Source: Vibrio gazogenes (GTDB lineage: Bacteria; Pseudomonadota; Gammaproteobacteria; Enterobacterales; Vibrionaceae). From it: a stretch of DNA of 64,000 nt. Of this stretch, positions 18,182 through 26,146 are shown piece by piece. A program made the position numbers and the translations under genes. The notes under the pieces were generated by a model. The model saw nothing but the letters and a program-made list of their open reading frames with translations. It had not been told where the DNA came from and searched no databases. The stretch covers positions 1,116,001 to 1,180,000 of the forward strand of contig NZ_CP092587.1 of NCBI RefSeq assembly GCF_023920225.1, read 5' to 3'. The first letter of the stretch is position 1. Each line of letters begins with the position of its first letter.

Positions 18182-19336
18182 TTAGCCAATGCACTGAATA
18201 CAATATTCATAATAAGGACTGAGATGAGGGTCTCTAGGTGTAATTTTTATAGACTCATTTCGACCGTAGGTTCTTTTGTCTTTTGATGTAAATGTTTTAC
18301 CTTCTTCAAGACTGTATCTAACCGTGATAGTGATTGAGCGATCTTTGTTATCATATTGTTTTTTCAGCCCTAATAGTTGTTTGTAGCATTTGCAGCAGGT
18401 GCCTTGTGGGCCGACAACATCTAGTGCGATACTTTCGTTGTTTTCTTTTGATTGTTCTATGCGTTCTGCAAGGTCGAATAGCCCACGAATTTCCCCGTCT
18501 TCGTTTTCAACGGTTTCTCTGGTTAGTCGTTCAACTCGCTGCTTAATTTCCGGAATAGTTATTACGGATTCCTTTTTTATTAAGGAGTCCAACACTCTTT
18601 GGCAAATCCGATAATTTTTTATTGCTCGAAAGACTTCCGGGCTTTTGTCACCACTTTGGCCAATATATTCTTGGAGTAACATATTCATTCCAGCCAAAGC
18701 TTCATCTATAGTTCCATAAAAGTTATCGTATCGAGAGTTTCTTTTATATTTAAAATCTTCAATTTCCTCTTTAATTATTTTTTCTTGTTCTTCTATTTTT
18801 ATCACCAGATCATAAATGTCACGATTTTCGTCATCCCAACAGATTTTTTCAACTTCATTCATATAACGTTTTAATAAAGTTTGAAGCTCCCACGCTTCAC
18901 TTACTCCAAATGTTATTTCGGTTACTCCGCCGGTTAACCTAGCATCTATTGTGCCTAAGCTGAGAAATCCAGTAGGATATGAGCCCTGCAAAAACTTACC
19001 TTCAGCACTAGATAGCAACATAACTACGTTGTTTGCATTATAACTATCAGTACTAAACGTCATACCGCTATCGTTCTGTATAACCATCGGATTCTGAGAA
19101 CGCGTCTTTTGAATCGTTTTGTAATGAGCAGCAGCACCAATAATTTGATTTGTGATATTTTCTAATTTGTCATCTCGCAAATTCGTATCTATAGGTCTTG
19201 TTGCCCTAGATGCCAAAATCTTCTTGTGTTGTATTTCGGCAAGATCCAAGCCTCTTAATACGTCTGACAGATTTCTTTCTTCCCTTAAGCGTATATCGGA
19301 TAGTCCTTCAACATTTAATGCATCAAGATTAGTCAT
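18182..19336 (-). CDS. uncharacterised cysteine-rich island protein (384 aa)
   Basis: I do not recognise this protein. Its centre (residues 165-280) is strongly helical and charged (KIEEQEKIIKEEIEDFKYKR), probably a coiled coil. The C-terminal 80 residues contain two Cys clusters, GTCCKCYKQLLG and YEYCIQCIG, which could form a zinc site. The N-terminal 130 residues look globular. It is divergent from the FRG-domain remnant, 74 bp apart, and both lie in the AT-rich island. Nuclease or deaminase motifs were sought and not found. A defence or toxin role is possible from context only. Confidence 0.6.
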   Translation of the reverse strand: MTNLDALNVEGLSDIRLREERNLSDVLRGLDLAEIQHKKILASRATRPIDTNLRDDKLENITNQIIGAAAHYKTIQKTRSQNPMVIQNDSGMTFSTDSYNANNVVMLLSSAEGKFLQGSYPTGFLSLGTIDARLTGGVTEITFGVSEAWELQTLLKRYMNEVEKICWDDENRDIYDLVIKIEEQEKIIKEEIEDFKYKRNSRYDNFYGTIDEALAGMNMLLQEYIGQSGDKSPEVFRAIKNYRICQRVLDSLIKKESVITIPEIKQRVERLTRETVENEDGEIRGLFDLAERIEQSKENNESIALDVVGPQGTCCKCYKQLLGLKKQYDNKDRSITITVRYSLEEGKTFTSKDKRTYGRNESIKITPRDPHLSPYYEYCIQCIG

Positions 19337-19410
19337 GATTATTCTCTCTATTTGGGTTAAGCCTAATCTTTAATCTAAGCAATTTTCTATATAACTACTC
19401 GTTAAAACCC

Positions 19411-19797
19411 ATGAATTACCCGGAAAAAACTCTGAGTTACAAAAGTGGTAAGTTGGGTTTGGTAAGCAGACTACTCGATTTCACATTCTCTCCATATATA
19501 GCACTATATTTTGCTTTGGAATCTGGTGATGGTGATGCAGTAGTATATTGTATTAACCAAGATGCTTTGTCTGAATCTGATGATGAGTATTTCGGCAAAA
19601 AGAAGTTGGATGTCAACTCTAGAGTTATGGATGGAGAAGAAAGTAGAGATGATCCCTGTTTATATGCTTTTGAAGCTAAGTTTTCTAATCAACGCCTGCT
19701 TTCACAGCAAGACCTTTTCGTTGCCACAAATCATTCAACTTATACTCACGAAGATACTTTGTCAGAATATAATTTCTCTAAAGGTGATTCGAGCTAG
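19411..19797 (+). pseudogene. FRG-domain protein remnant
   Basis: The FRG core is clear: GLVSRLLDFTFSPYIALYFALES corresponds to the family signature G-L-P-T-R-L-L-D-W-T followed by IALYFA. FRG domains occur in phage-defence and toxin proteins of unknown mechanism. Only about 128 aa remain: the N-terminal FxGQ part is missing, and after GDSS* another frame continues with ISFHNYAINHGIYSF, as expected if the C-terminal half were frameshifted around 19780. The lack of a clear ribosome site supports a degraded gene. Confidence 0.6.
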
Positions 19798-19938
19798 CTC
19801 ATTCTGTCCCATTTCGTTTCACAATTATGCCATAAATCATGGAATTTACTCTTTTCAAATACATGCATACTATATGTTTAGTTGATTATTTTTCTTCAGA
19901 TGTCATGATGAATCTTATCAAAACGACATTTTCCACAT

Positions 19939-21258
19939 GTGTATTCAACATCTGAAATTTTGGACAATTACAGTCATTATATTCATATGTTATCTGTGCG
20001 AAACGTGGACATTGTTCGTTGGAAAAAGACTATTATGTTTTTGTGGAGTATAGTAATGATATCTACAAATATCCCTTTCGATGTGCTTACAAGAAATAAA
20101 ATCCCAAAACCTTGGGATGATTATGTCATCAGAGAGTTGGAAAAAACAAAAAATTTTTCCGATATCATATCCGGACATGAAATTTTATCACGCATGGCGA
20201 CACCCTCAGCAAGAAAAGAAGTTGCAAAGACGATTTACTCTATAGGTGAACAGCCTGACTTAACGAAGCAAAAATTTGAGATTAAAGAAGTAATGGGGAG
20301 TGTTGGGGAGGAATTGACAGAATTACTATTACCTGACAAAGACGTCGGAGTAAACAATTCAGGGTATGATGTGGATTTTTGTGGTAATTATATTGAGGTT
20401 AAAAGCACTGTTAAAGAAAAAGCTCTTATGAGCAGTATTCAATATTTGAATGCTAATTATCTTTTAGTTCACAAGTTTGATAAAGATACAGGTCAATATT
20501 GCTCATCTCTGCTTGCTCCTCTATCTGTGGTTCATTTTTTTAAACTGGATAGGAAAAAGAGTGTATCTGTTAGTACAAAGACAGATAAGTGGGCAAGAAA
20601 TCTCAAAATCACTTTACATAGAGTCATTTTATTTTTTTATAACACAAGAAGCACCAGTACAAACCGTGATAGTGAGGTTTGCAAAAAATGTCATTCTTCT
20701 ATTCTTGTGAATGGGGAAGTGCAACTTGGTGAGCTGACAAATCCATGTAAAGATTGCTTTTGGAAAAATTGGGAAAGTCGATATCAATACTATTATTATC
20801 GTTACATACAGCAGCCGCGATTATCGACAGATGTTCCGAGAGTTAATTCAACAGCTTCTTCTATCGAAAATCTAATGGTGATTGAAGGAAAAAATGGAAG
20901 ATTTTTAAACGGAGGGATAACGATTGATGCTAACGACGATGGAAGTTCTTTAAGTGTTTATTATTGTCCTTCTGTGTTAGTCAAAAGTAAAGCCAGATTG
21001 AATCAGAGTACTGTTGTCTATGATTTTACTGAATTGCTTGATTATCTTTCAGAGGCACTTGATGACCAAAAGATAATTAAAGAGTTTTCGATAACGATAG
21101 ACTCAAAAGCTATTGAATGTATGATTAGAAGTAATATGGCTCCAATTAAGCCTGGTTTTTACAATAGAAAGTTCAAGCTTGCTCAAGAACCTGATTTTTT
21201 AAAAAAGTCCATAAAACTAATAAAATTAGCTCATAATTTCTTGGCCAACGAAACATAG
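19939..21258 (+). CDS. PD-(D/E)xK restriction-endonuclease-like protein with zinc-finger-like cysteines
   Basis: A 439-aa protein from an AT-rich region. The catalytic-looking segment is NSGYDVDFCGNYIEVKST (about residues 138-155), a D-x(8)-ExK arrangement typical of PD-(D/E)xK nucleases. Near residue 245 a CKKCHSSI and a later NPCKDCF give four cysteines for a zinc finger. The GTG at 19939 starts the longest frame; ATG 19987 (MLSVRN) is an alternative, and neither has a good ribosome site. No methyltransferase gene accompanies it, so it is not a classical type II system. It lies directly inside the I-F3-like transposon end, in the usual cargo position. Confidence 0.65.
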   Translation: MYSTSEILDNYSHYIHMLSVRNVDIVRWKKTIMFLWSIVMISTNIPFDVLTRNKIPKPWDDYVIRELEKTKNFSDIISGHEILSRMATPSARKEVAKTIYSIGEQPDLTKQKFEIKEVMGSVGEELTELLLPDKDVGVNNSGYDVDFCGNYIEVKSTVKEKALMSSIQYLNANYLLVHKFDKDTGQYCSSLLAPLSVVHFFKLDRKKSVSVSTKTDKWARNLKITLHRVILFFYNTRSTSTNRDSEVCKKCHSSILVNGEVQLGELTNPCKDCFWKNWESRYQYYYYRYIQQPRLSTDVPRVNSTASSIENLMVIEGKNGRFLNGGITIDANDDGSSLSVYYCPSVLVKSKARLNQSTVVYDFTELLDYLSEALDDQKIIKEFSITIDSKAIECMIRSNMAPIKPGFYNRKFKLAQEPDFLKKSIKLIKLAHNFLANET

Positions 21259-21481
21259 CAACATGAATCAATTGACAAAATATATGTTACGAATTTTTGT
21301 TCCCAAAATGTCGTATCAGCACTCGGTAATTGTGATTAGAGTTCAGTCATTCCTAAAACATTTATGTCCAAAAGTTAGTTACGAGATGCGATCATCAAAT
21401 GTGATCACCAAGCGATTACTGAGAATCGCTTGTAAGTAGTTTTCTTTCACAGTAAATGTCAGGGTAAATCGTAAGGAAGAA

Positions 21482-21586
21482 ATAAGACACCTTATGCTTT
21501 CATATTAGGACACTATATGGTTTTGCACTGTTCTTAACTGATTGATTCGTAGTAGGGCGTTAGGACACTTTATGGTTTCAGCGACA
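21482..21586 (-). mobile_element. Tn7-like (I-F3 CAST-like) transposon end
   Basis: Read on the minus strand from 21586 leftwards, the sequence begins TGTCGCTGAAACCATAAAGT, which aligns with what I remember of the Tn6677 end TGTTGATGCAACCATAAAGT, including the 6-base gap between TGT and AACCAT. Two further copies of the TnsB-site-like motif follow: AAACCATATAGTGTCC (21506-21521) and AAAGCATAAGGTGTC (21486-21500). Three spaced sites after a terminal TGT are the layout of an I-F3 right end. The interior lies to the left, toward the island genes. No matching left end was found near ffs. Confidence 0.6.
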
Positions 21587-21595
21587 CAATTAATA

Positions 21596-21671
21596 TGTGC
21601 AAAATAAGTCAGCAAAAATTGCAAAATGACTCAGCAAATTTGCACACATAAGTCAGCATAGACTACATTTT
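21596..21671 (+). mobile_element. second Tn7-like end with three contiguous 22-bp repeats
   Basis: The end begins TGTGCAAAATAAGTCAGC at 21596. AAGTCAGCA recurs at 21606-21614, as GACTCAGCA at 21628-21636 and at 21650-21658, a strict 22-bp period. Tn7 TnsB-binding sites are also 22 bp and in tandem at one end. Thirty-odd bases further in lies the start of a tnsA relic reading inward, exactly the Tn7 arrangement. Its outer edge is 9 bp from that of the opposite-facing element, as if two elements had inserted side by side. Confidence 0.65.
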
Positions 21672-21701
21672 GTTGTAGGTTTACAACAAAGTTATATAGC
21701 T

Positions 21702-22249
21702 ATGTACGACCAAACCAAAAAGTCTTCCCATGTTCACAACATCTGTAAGTTCATGAGCTAAAAAATGATGCTGTCGTTCGAGCCCTTTCCATTTTAGAAC
21801 TCGACTTTTGTTTTCACCTTGAATATAACCCCGATGTTCAGAGCTTTTCATCTCAGCCAATTAATTTAGCTTATTGTTTTAATGGAAGAAGTTGCCGTTA
21901 TACGCCAGATTTTTTGGTGACCAGTACTTCAAAACAGTAATTGTTAGTCGAAGTAAAACATTCTAGTCAGATTTCGAAGCCAGATTTTGAAAAGAAAAGA
22001 GTTGCTAAGGCTGATTACGGATACGAGTTAAGGTTAATTACTGAGAAGCGAATCCGGATAAATCCAATACTCAACAATTTAAAGTTGTTACATCGTTACT
22101 CTGGTCTACATACAGTGACTGGAGCTGAGAGGTATGTTCTTAAATATATTCAGCGGAAACAAAAAGTACAGCTTTACGATATTTCGAAATCTTTAGGTTT
22201 GACTGAACATGAAACTCTGATAAGTGCGCGGTGTTGGTCTAGGGATTAA
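21702..22249 (+). pseudogene. tnsA: TnsA-like transposon endonuclease, decayed
   Basis: TnsA makes the 5' cuts in Tn7-type transposition. ATG 21702 reads MYDQTKKSSHVHNICKFMS and stops at TAA 21759. One frame over the protein resumes (KNDAVVRALSILELDFCFHL, then NPDVQSFSSQPINLAYCF and CRYTPDFLV) and meets an in-frame TAA at 21938. It continues LLVEVKHSSQISKPDFEKKR to 22249. The catalytic pattern E...D...ExK (LELD, YTPDF, VEVKH) and the SQP/YTPDFLV motifs are typical of TnsA. At least one frameshift and one nonsense codon make it non-functional, and no tnsB or tnsC follows. Confidence 0.75.
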
Positions 22250-22357
22250 AAGCGTACACACTACTATCATATATGTACGCTCTAAAAGCCTGTGAATAAA
22301 GCCTTGTCACTCATATGCGAATAGACATGTATTTTACTCTATACTCATTTGAGCCCA
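22250..22357. repeat. short inverted repeat after tnsA relic
   Basis: AGCGTACA (22252-22259) and TGTACGCT (22275-22282) form an 8-bp perfect stem around a 15-nt loop. It may be a terminator remnant or an element boundary; no T-tract follows. Confidence 0.35.
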
Positions 22358-23119
22358 TTAAAACGTTGAATCAGCCAAAACCGGCCATAAGTGTTGAGTA
22401 CTTGCCCAGGCAGTATTTCCCTTCGTTAATCCATCATTAGCAAGAAAATTACACACAGCGCCTCCCGCTTCTTCAATTAAAAGTAATCCGGCCAAAGCAT
22501 CCCAACTGTTCAGGTGAGACTCATAGTATCCATGGACTAATCCTGAAGATACATGAGCTAGCATCAGGGCGCCGGCACCGAACCTTCTGTGGTCAATACC
22601 TTTTTCGTCTAACAGAGTCAAAAGGTTTAAGTAGCTTTGCAACGGTTTGCGATTTGAGTGACCAACACCAATAATGGACTGTCCTTCCGGCTCATTTTGT
22701 ATTTGGAGAAGTTTTCCGTTTAACCAGCTACCTTGCCCTTTTCTAGCCATAAAAAATTCATTTCTGTCCGGTGCATAGATGTAACCAAGTTCAATGGTGT
22801 TTTCAACCACATACGCTACCGAGATACACCAATAGTCCATACCTTGCTTGTAGTTGGTCGTTCCATCAATAGGATCGATGACCCAAATACCACTGACACC
22901 TTCAGTCATTCCTCCTTCTTCACCCAAAAAGCCATCTTCAGGAAATAGTTGGCTTAAAAGATGTTTGAGATCGGTTTCCACAGCGAGGTCAGACTGAGTA
23001 ACAAAGTCGCTTTTTCCTTTCACGTCAACAGACAAACCCTGTTGACGTAATTGTTGGGCTTTAGCGCCGGCAAGACGAATGGCTTCCTCAAGTTGCTGTA
23101 GTTTTTGTGCTGCTTTCAT
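22358..23119 (-). CDS. inositol-monophosphatase-family phosphatase
   Basis: A 253-aa Mg-dependent phosphatase. All family metal-binding motifs are present: GEEGG near residue 66, WVIDPIDGTTNYKQG near 84 and SWDALAGLLLIEEAGG near 210. Possible substrates include inositol phosphates, sugar phosphates or 3'-phosphoadenosine phosphate. It is co-directional with and 11 bp downstream of the LacI regulator, and its neighbours encode an MBL hydrolase and an ABC importer. That grouping suggests that it removes the phosphate from an imported phosphorylated polyol or sugar, which is inference. Confidence 0.85.
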   Translation of the reverse strand: MKAAQKLQQLEEAIRLAGAKAQQLRQQGLSVDVKGKSDFVTQSDLAVETDLKHLLSQLFPEDGFLGEEGGMTEGVSGIWVIDPIDGTTNYKQGMDYWCISVAYVVENTIELGYIYAPDRNEFFMARKGQGSWLNGKLLQIQNEPEGQSIIGVGHSNRKPLQSYLNLLTLLDEKGIDHRRFGAGALMLAHVSSGLVHGYYESHLNSWDALAGLLLIEEAGGAVCNFLANDGLTKGNTAWASTQHLWPVLADSTF

Positions 23120-23130
23120 GTGACTTCCTG

Positions 23131-24156
23131 TTATGAGAGTTGTGAGGTCTTTCTTGAAATCAGAGTGACGGAGATAAGCTCCACTCTTTGTTCTAATTCA
23201 TCATTACGCGCACGGGTTTCAAGACACCAGAGAGCCCGCTTTGCTGTTTCATAAACATTTTGCTCAATCGTTGTTAGCTGGTAGCTGTACTGAGCAGTCA
23301 TCGGTGTATTATCAAAACCTATAATCAAAAAATCTTCAGGAGCGTCTAATCCTTTCTCTCGCATACCGTCAAGGAATCCACATGCCATTAGGGCGGTCGC
23401 ACAAAAAATGCCATCTAGTTGTTGACCCGATTCGATGAATTGATGTGCTGCGATACGGCCACCTTCATAACCGTTACTGTCGGTTTCAATGCTGATCAGA
23501 GCGTGTTGTGGTTGTTGTTGCCATTTTTTCAGTGCAAGTTTGAAATTATCTTCACGGTTGATGCCAGACCATGTTGAGTGTTTGTAATTGAGCCATCCAA
23601 TGGTTGCACAGTTTGATTGTATGAGTTGTTCTGCCGCTAAATTCGCACCCATAGTATTATCGGAACAGACAATATCGACTTTGGGTAAATCAATGGCTCG
23701 GTTAATTCCTACTACAGGAATACCAAATTCAAGGCATTCTCTGACTAATTGAACCGGGGGCTGACCGGAGGTAACAATAACGCCGGATACCCGATACTGA
23801 GTAAAGCGACGCATAGTTTCATCTAGTTCATCTCCCTGACGAACTTCGGTAACCAACGCCTGATATCCTTTCGATTTTATTTCCGACAACAGTGCTTCCA
23901 GTAAACTGCTCCTGAATGGGTCGCTTAAGTGGGCTACCACTACGCCAATTAGCTGACTTCTGCGACGGTTCAAACCCTGAGCAAGAAAGTTCACCTGATA
24001 CCCAAGCTGTTGTGCGGCCTGAAGTACTTTTTGTCTAGTGCTTTCCGAAATACTGCCATTTTCCGTAAATGTACGGGATACCGCAGAACGAGAGACGCCT
24101 GCAAGGTTGGCGACGTCCTGCGCGGTAACAGCACTGTTTTTTTTCATGTTATTCAA
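23131..24156 (-). CDS. LacI/GalR-family transcriptional regulator
   Basis: About 341 aa with an N-terminal helix-turn-helix (VTAQDVANLAGVSRSAVSRTF) and hinge helix (AQGLNRRRSQ), then a periplasmic-binding-protein-like sensor domain (LIGVVVAHLSDPF onward). The frame is open from TTG 24171, but AGGAG is placed for TTG 24156 (MNNMKKNS); ATG 24147 is a further choice. It sits between the phosphatase and MBL hydrolase genes on one strand, opposite the ABC operon. The perfect palindrome at 25015-25032 between the two arms has the central CG of LacI operators and is the likely binding site. Confidence 0.88.
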   Translation of the reverse strand: MNNMKKNSAVTAQDVANLAGVSRSAVSRTFTENGSISESTRQKVLQAAQQLGYQVNFLAQGLNRRRSQLIGVVVAHLSDPFRSSLLEALLSEIKSKGYQALVTEVRQGDELDETMRRFTQYRVSGVIVTSGQPPVQLVRECLEFGIPVVGINRAIDLPKVDIVCSDNTMGANLAAEQLIQSNCATIGWLNYKHSTWSGINREDNFKLALKKWQQQPQHALISIETDSNGYEGGRIAAHQFIESGQQLDGIFCATALMACGFLDGMREKGLDAPEDFLIIGFDNTPMTAQYSYQLTTIEQNVYETAKRALWCLETRARNDELEQRVELISVTLISRKTSQLS

Positions 24157-24190
24157 GAGATCTCCTGCCAATACAAGAATTGGTTTTAAA

Positions 24191-24922
24191 TTATCTTTGA
24201 GGCAAATCTATGACTAAGTCGTCTTGAGAGACAAAGAGTTTATCTATCTTGCCTGCCTGCTGCTTAATGTCTGACAGATCTTCTTCCCAACAGTGATACA
24301 GACCAAGCTGTTTTACCTGAGTGATTGCGAGCAGTTCGATACATCCAAAGAAATCACCATGAGAGGAATCATCTGATAGTGACTGAAACGAGGCACATTC
24401 CTGAAAAGCAAGGTCAGCATTACGCATTAGCTGAATACTCTGTTTGGTTGGTCGTCCGTCTCCGCTGTAAAACAACTTGTAGCCGTCAGTGGTTATCGCA
24501 AGGGCTTTATTAGGCATTTCATGCTGAGTGTCGGCGGTTTCTATTGTCCAGTTATTCCATTGAAAGCTATCAATAATTTCCTGCCAGTGAATCTCAAAAC
24601 CGAGTTCACTGGATGGCCAGTTAGCGAATGAAACTAAAAATTCCAGAGCGCTTTGTTGCTCTTTCTGGCAGAAAATAGTGAGTGGCTCACGGCGACCAAA
24701 ACTTTTCCAGTTGTTGATTAAAGCTGACACACCTGCGCAGTGGTCAGGATGTATATGAGTAAAGTAAATCGCCTGTATCTGATCCGCTCCAACATTTCTT
24801 CTGAACAAGGCTCTTGGCACGGTCGGGCCACAGTCAATAAGCCAATGATCGTCGAGCAATAGTGAGGATGTGTTACTGTTTTTTGCGAATGCACTACCAC
24901 ATCCGATAACGTCAATTCTCAT
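24191..24922 (-). CDS. MBL-fold metallohydrolase
   Basis: A 243-aa metallo-beta-lactamase-fold enzyme with the motif FTHIHPDHCAG (HxHxDH-type zinc site) near residue 62, SGDG near 152 and a final YHCW. The overall plan (IDVIGCGSAFAKNSNTSSLLL at the start) resembles RNase Z-like and cyclic or linear phosphodiesterase MBL proteins. ATG 24922 was chosen because family proteins start there (MRIDVIGCGSA); the frame extends upstream to 24976. It probably acts on the compound brought in by the divergent importer, together with the IMPase-type phosphatase. Substrate unknown. Confidence 0.8.
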   Translation of the reverse strand: MRIDVIGCGSAFAKNSNTSSLLLDDHWLIDCGPTVPRALFRRNVGADQIQAIYFTHIHPDHCAGVSALINNWKSFGRREPLTIFCQKEQQSALEFLVSFANWPSSELGFEIHWQEIIDSFQWNNWTIETADTQHEMPNKALAITTDGYKLFYSGDGRPTKQSIQLMRNADLAFQECASFQSLSDDSSHGDFFGCIELLAITQVKQLGLYHCWEEDLSDIKQQAGKIDKLFVSQDDLVIDLPQR

Positions 24923-25014
24923 GCTGAAAACCAATCTTCTTTGTTTGTTAATTAAATTGTCACATAGGAAGCTCAATGTGTTCCCTAAAGGATGTCGGTT
25001 TTTTTTTACAGTTG

Positions 25015-25032
25015 AATGAACACGTGTTCATT
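25015..25032. promoter_or_regulatory. LacI-type operator between divergent arms
   Basis: AATGAACACGTGTTCATT is an 18-bp perfect palindrome with a central CG, the form LacI-family proteins bind. It lies between the MBL-hydrolase gene and the ABC operon, 64 bp before the latter's start. Confidence 0.75.
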
Positions 25033-25095
25033 AGTAAAGAAAATTATAACCTACACTGAATTATTTTCCATTATGTGATTGATTATGAGGGGAAA

Positions 25096-26100
25096 ATGGC
25101 AAGTCTAGATATTCAGAATCTCAGTGCCGGATATGGAGATAAACAGGTTTTATCTGACATTAATTTGTCGGTAAAACAAGGTGAAATGATTGCTTTGTTA
25201 GGCCCATCCGGATGCGGGAAAACAACGCTTCTCAATGCACTTTGTGGCTTCCACGCTGTTTCTGATGGCGAGATTCGATTCGGTGATAAGGACATTACTC
25301 AACTGGCGGCTGAAAAACGCAATATCACCATGGTATTTCAAAGTTACGCGCTTTGGCCACATATGACTGTCTCACAAAATGTGGGATACGGACTCAAAGT
25401 TAGGGGTATTTCTGCCGCAGAAATCTCGCAGAGAGTGGATGAGATTCTGAAAGTCGTCAATCTGGAAGGGTTACAAAATCAGAAAGTAACCGATTTATCA
25501 GGTGGACAACGTCAGCGCGTGGCTCTGGCGAGGGCCCTGGTTATTCAACCGGACATTCTGGTGCTTGATGAACCGCTTTCAAACTTAGATGCGAAAGTTC
25601 GCTTACAGGTTCGCCATGAAATTAAGTCGCTGCAAAAGCGATTTGGGTTCACCTCTCTTATCGTTACTCACGATCAGGAAGAAGCTTTAGTCATGGCTGA
25701 CAGAATCGCTGTTTTGAATCAGGGGAAAATAGAACAGGTAGGCACTTCAGAAGAAGTGTATCACCAGCCTAAAACACCATTTATCGCGGATTTTATGGGG
25801 GCGGATAACCACATTCTCTGGTCACAGAAGGATACAGAACAACAGATATACTTCCGGAGTGAAAAGACAGAAGTACTCCCGGACAGTTCACAACAACATT
25901 CTCTACCAGCGTTTTCCGATAAAGGGTTACAGCTATCAGGCAAAGTTATTCAGAGTGCCTTTTTCGGGCATAGCTATCGTGTCAGCGTTGATTGTGAAGG
26001 GCAGATTATTTATGCCGTTCATGACGATTATCTGGAACCTGAAGTGAATGTTCATTTACGTGTTGCAAAGCGTGCGCTGCATGTTTATCAGCGAGAGTGA
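25096..26100 (+). CDS. ABC importer ATP-binding protein (PotA/FbpC type)
   Basis: A 334-aa ATPase energising the importer encoded downstream. Walker A is GPSGCGKTTLLN (about residue 39), the signature LSGGQRQRVALARAL and Walker B ILVLDEPLSNLD lie near 135-165, and the C-terminal TOBE region follows after residue 240. The longest frame starts at 25075, but ATG 25096 directly follows GAGGGG and starts MASLDIQNLSAGYG, so it was preferred. It is the first of four genes in one direction (ATPase, binding protein, two permeases) under the palindromic operator. The substrate cannot be read from the ATPase. Confidence 0.88.
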   Translation: MASLDIQNLSAGYGDKQVLSDINLSVKQGEMIALLGPSGCGKTTLLNALCGFHAVSDGEIRFGDKDITQLAAEKRNITMVFQSYALWPHMTVSQNVGYGLKVRGISAAEISQRVDEILKVVNLEGLQNQKVTDLSGGQRQRVALARALVIQPDILVLDEPLSNLDAKVRLQVRHEIKSLQKRFGFTSLIVTHDQEEALVMADRIAVLNQGKIEQVGTSEEVYHQPKTPFIADFMGADNHILWSQKDTEQQIYFRSEKTEVLPDSSQQHSLPAFSDKGLQLSGKVIQSAFFGHSYRVSVDCEGQIIYAVHDDYLEPEVNVHLRVAKRALHVYQRE

Positions 26101-26146
26101 TTTTAAATTAACCAACCACTAGTAACTACATAATTAAGGATTAGCT

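Noticed and set aside
18182..19336. Nucleic-acid deaminase domain at the C-terminus
   Set aside because: The Cys clusters do not form the HxE plus PCxxC pattern.
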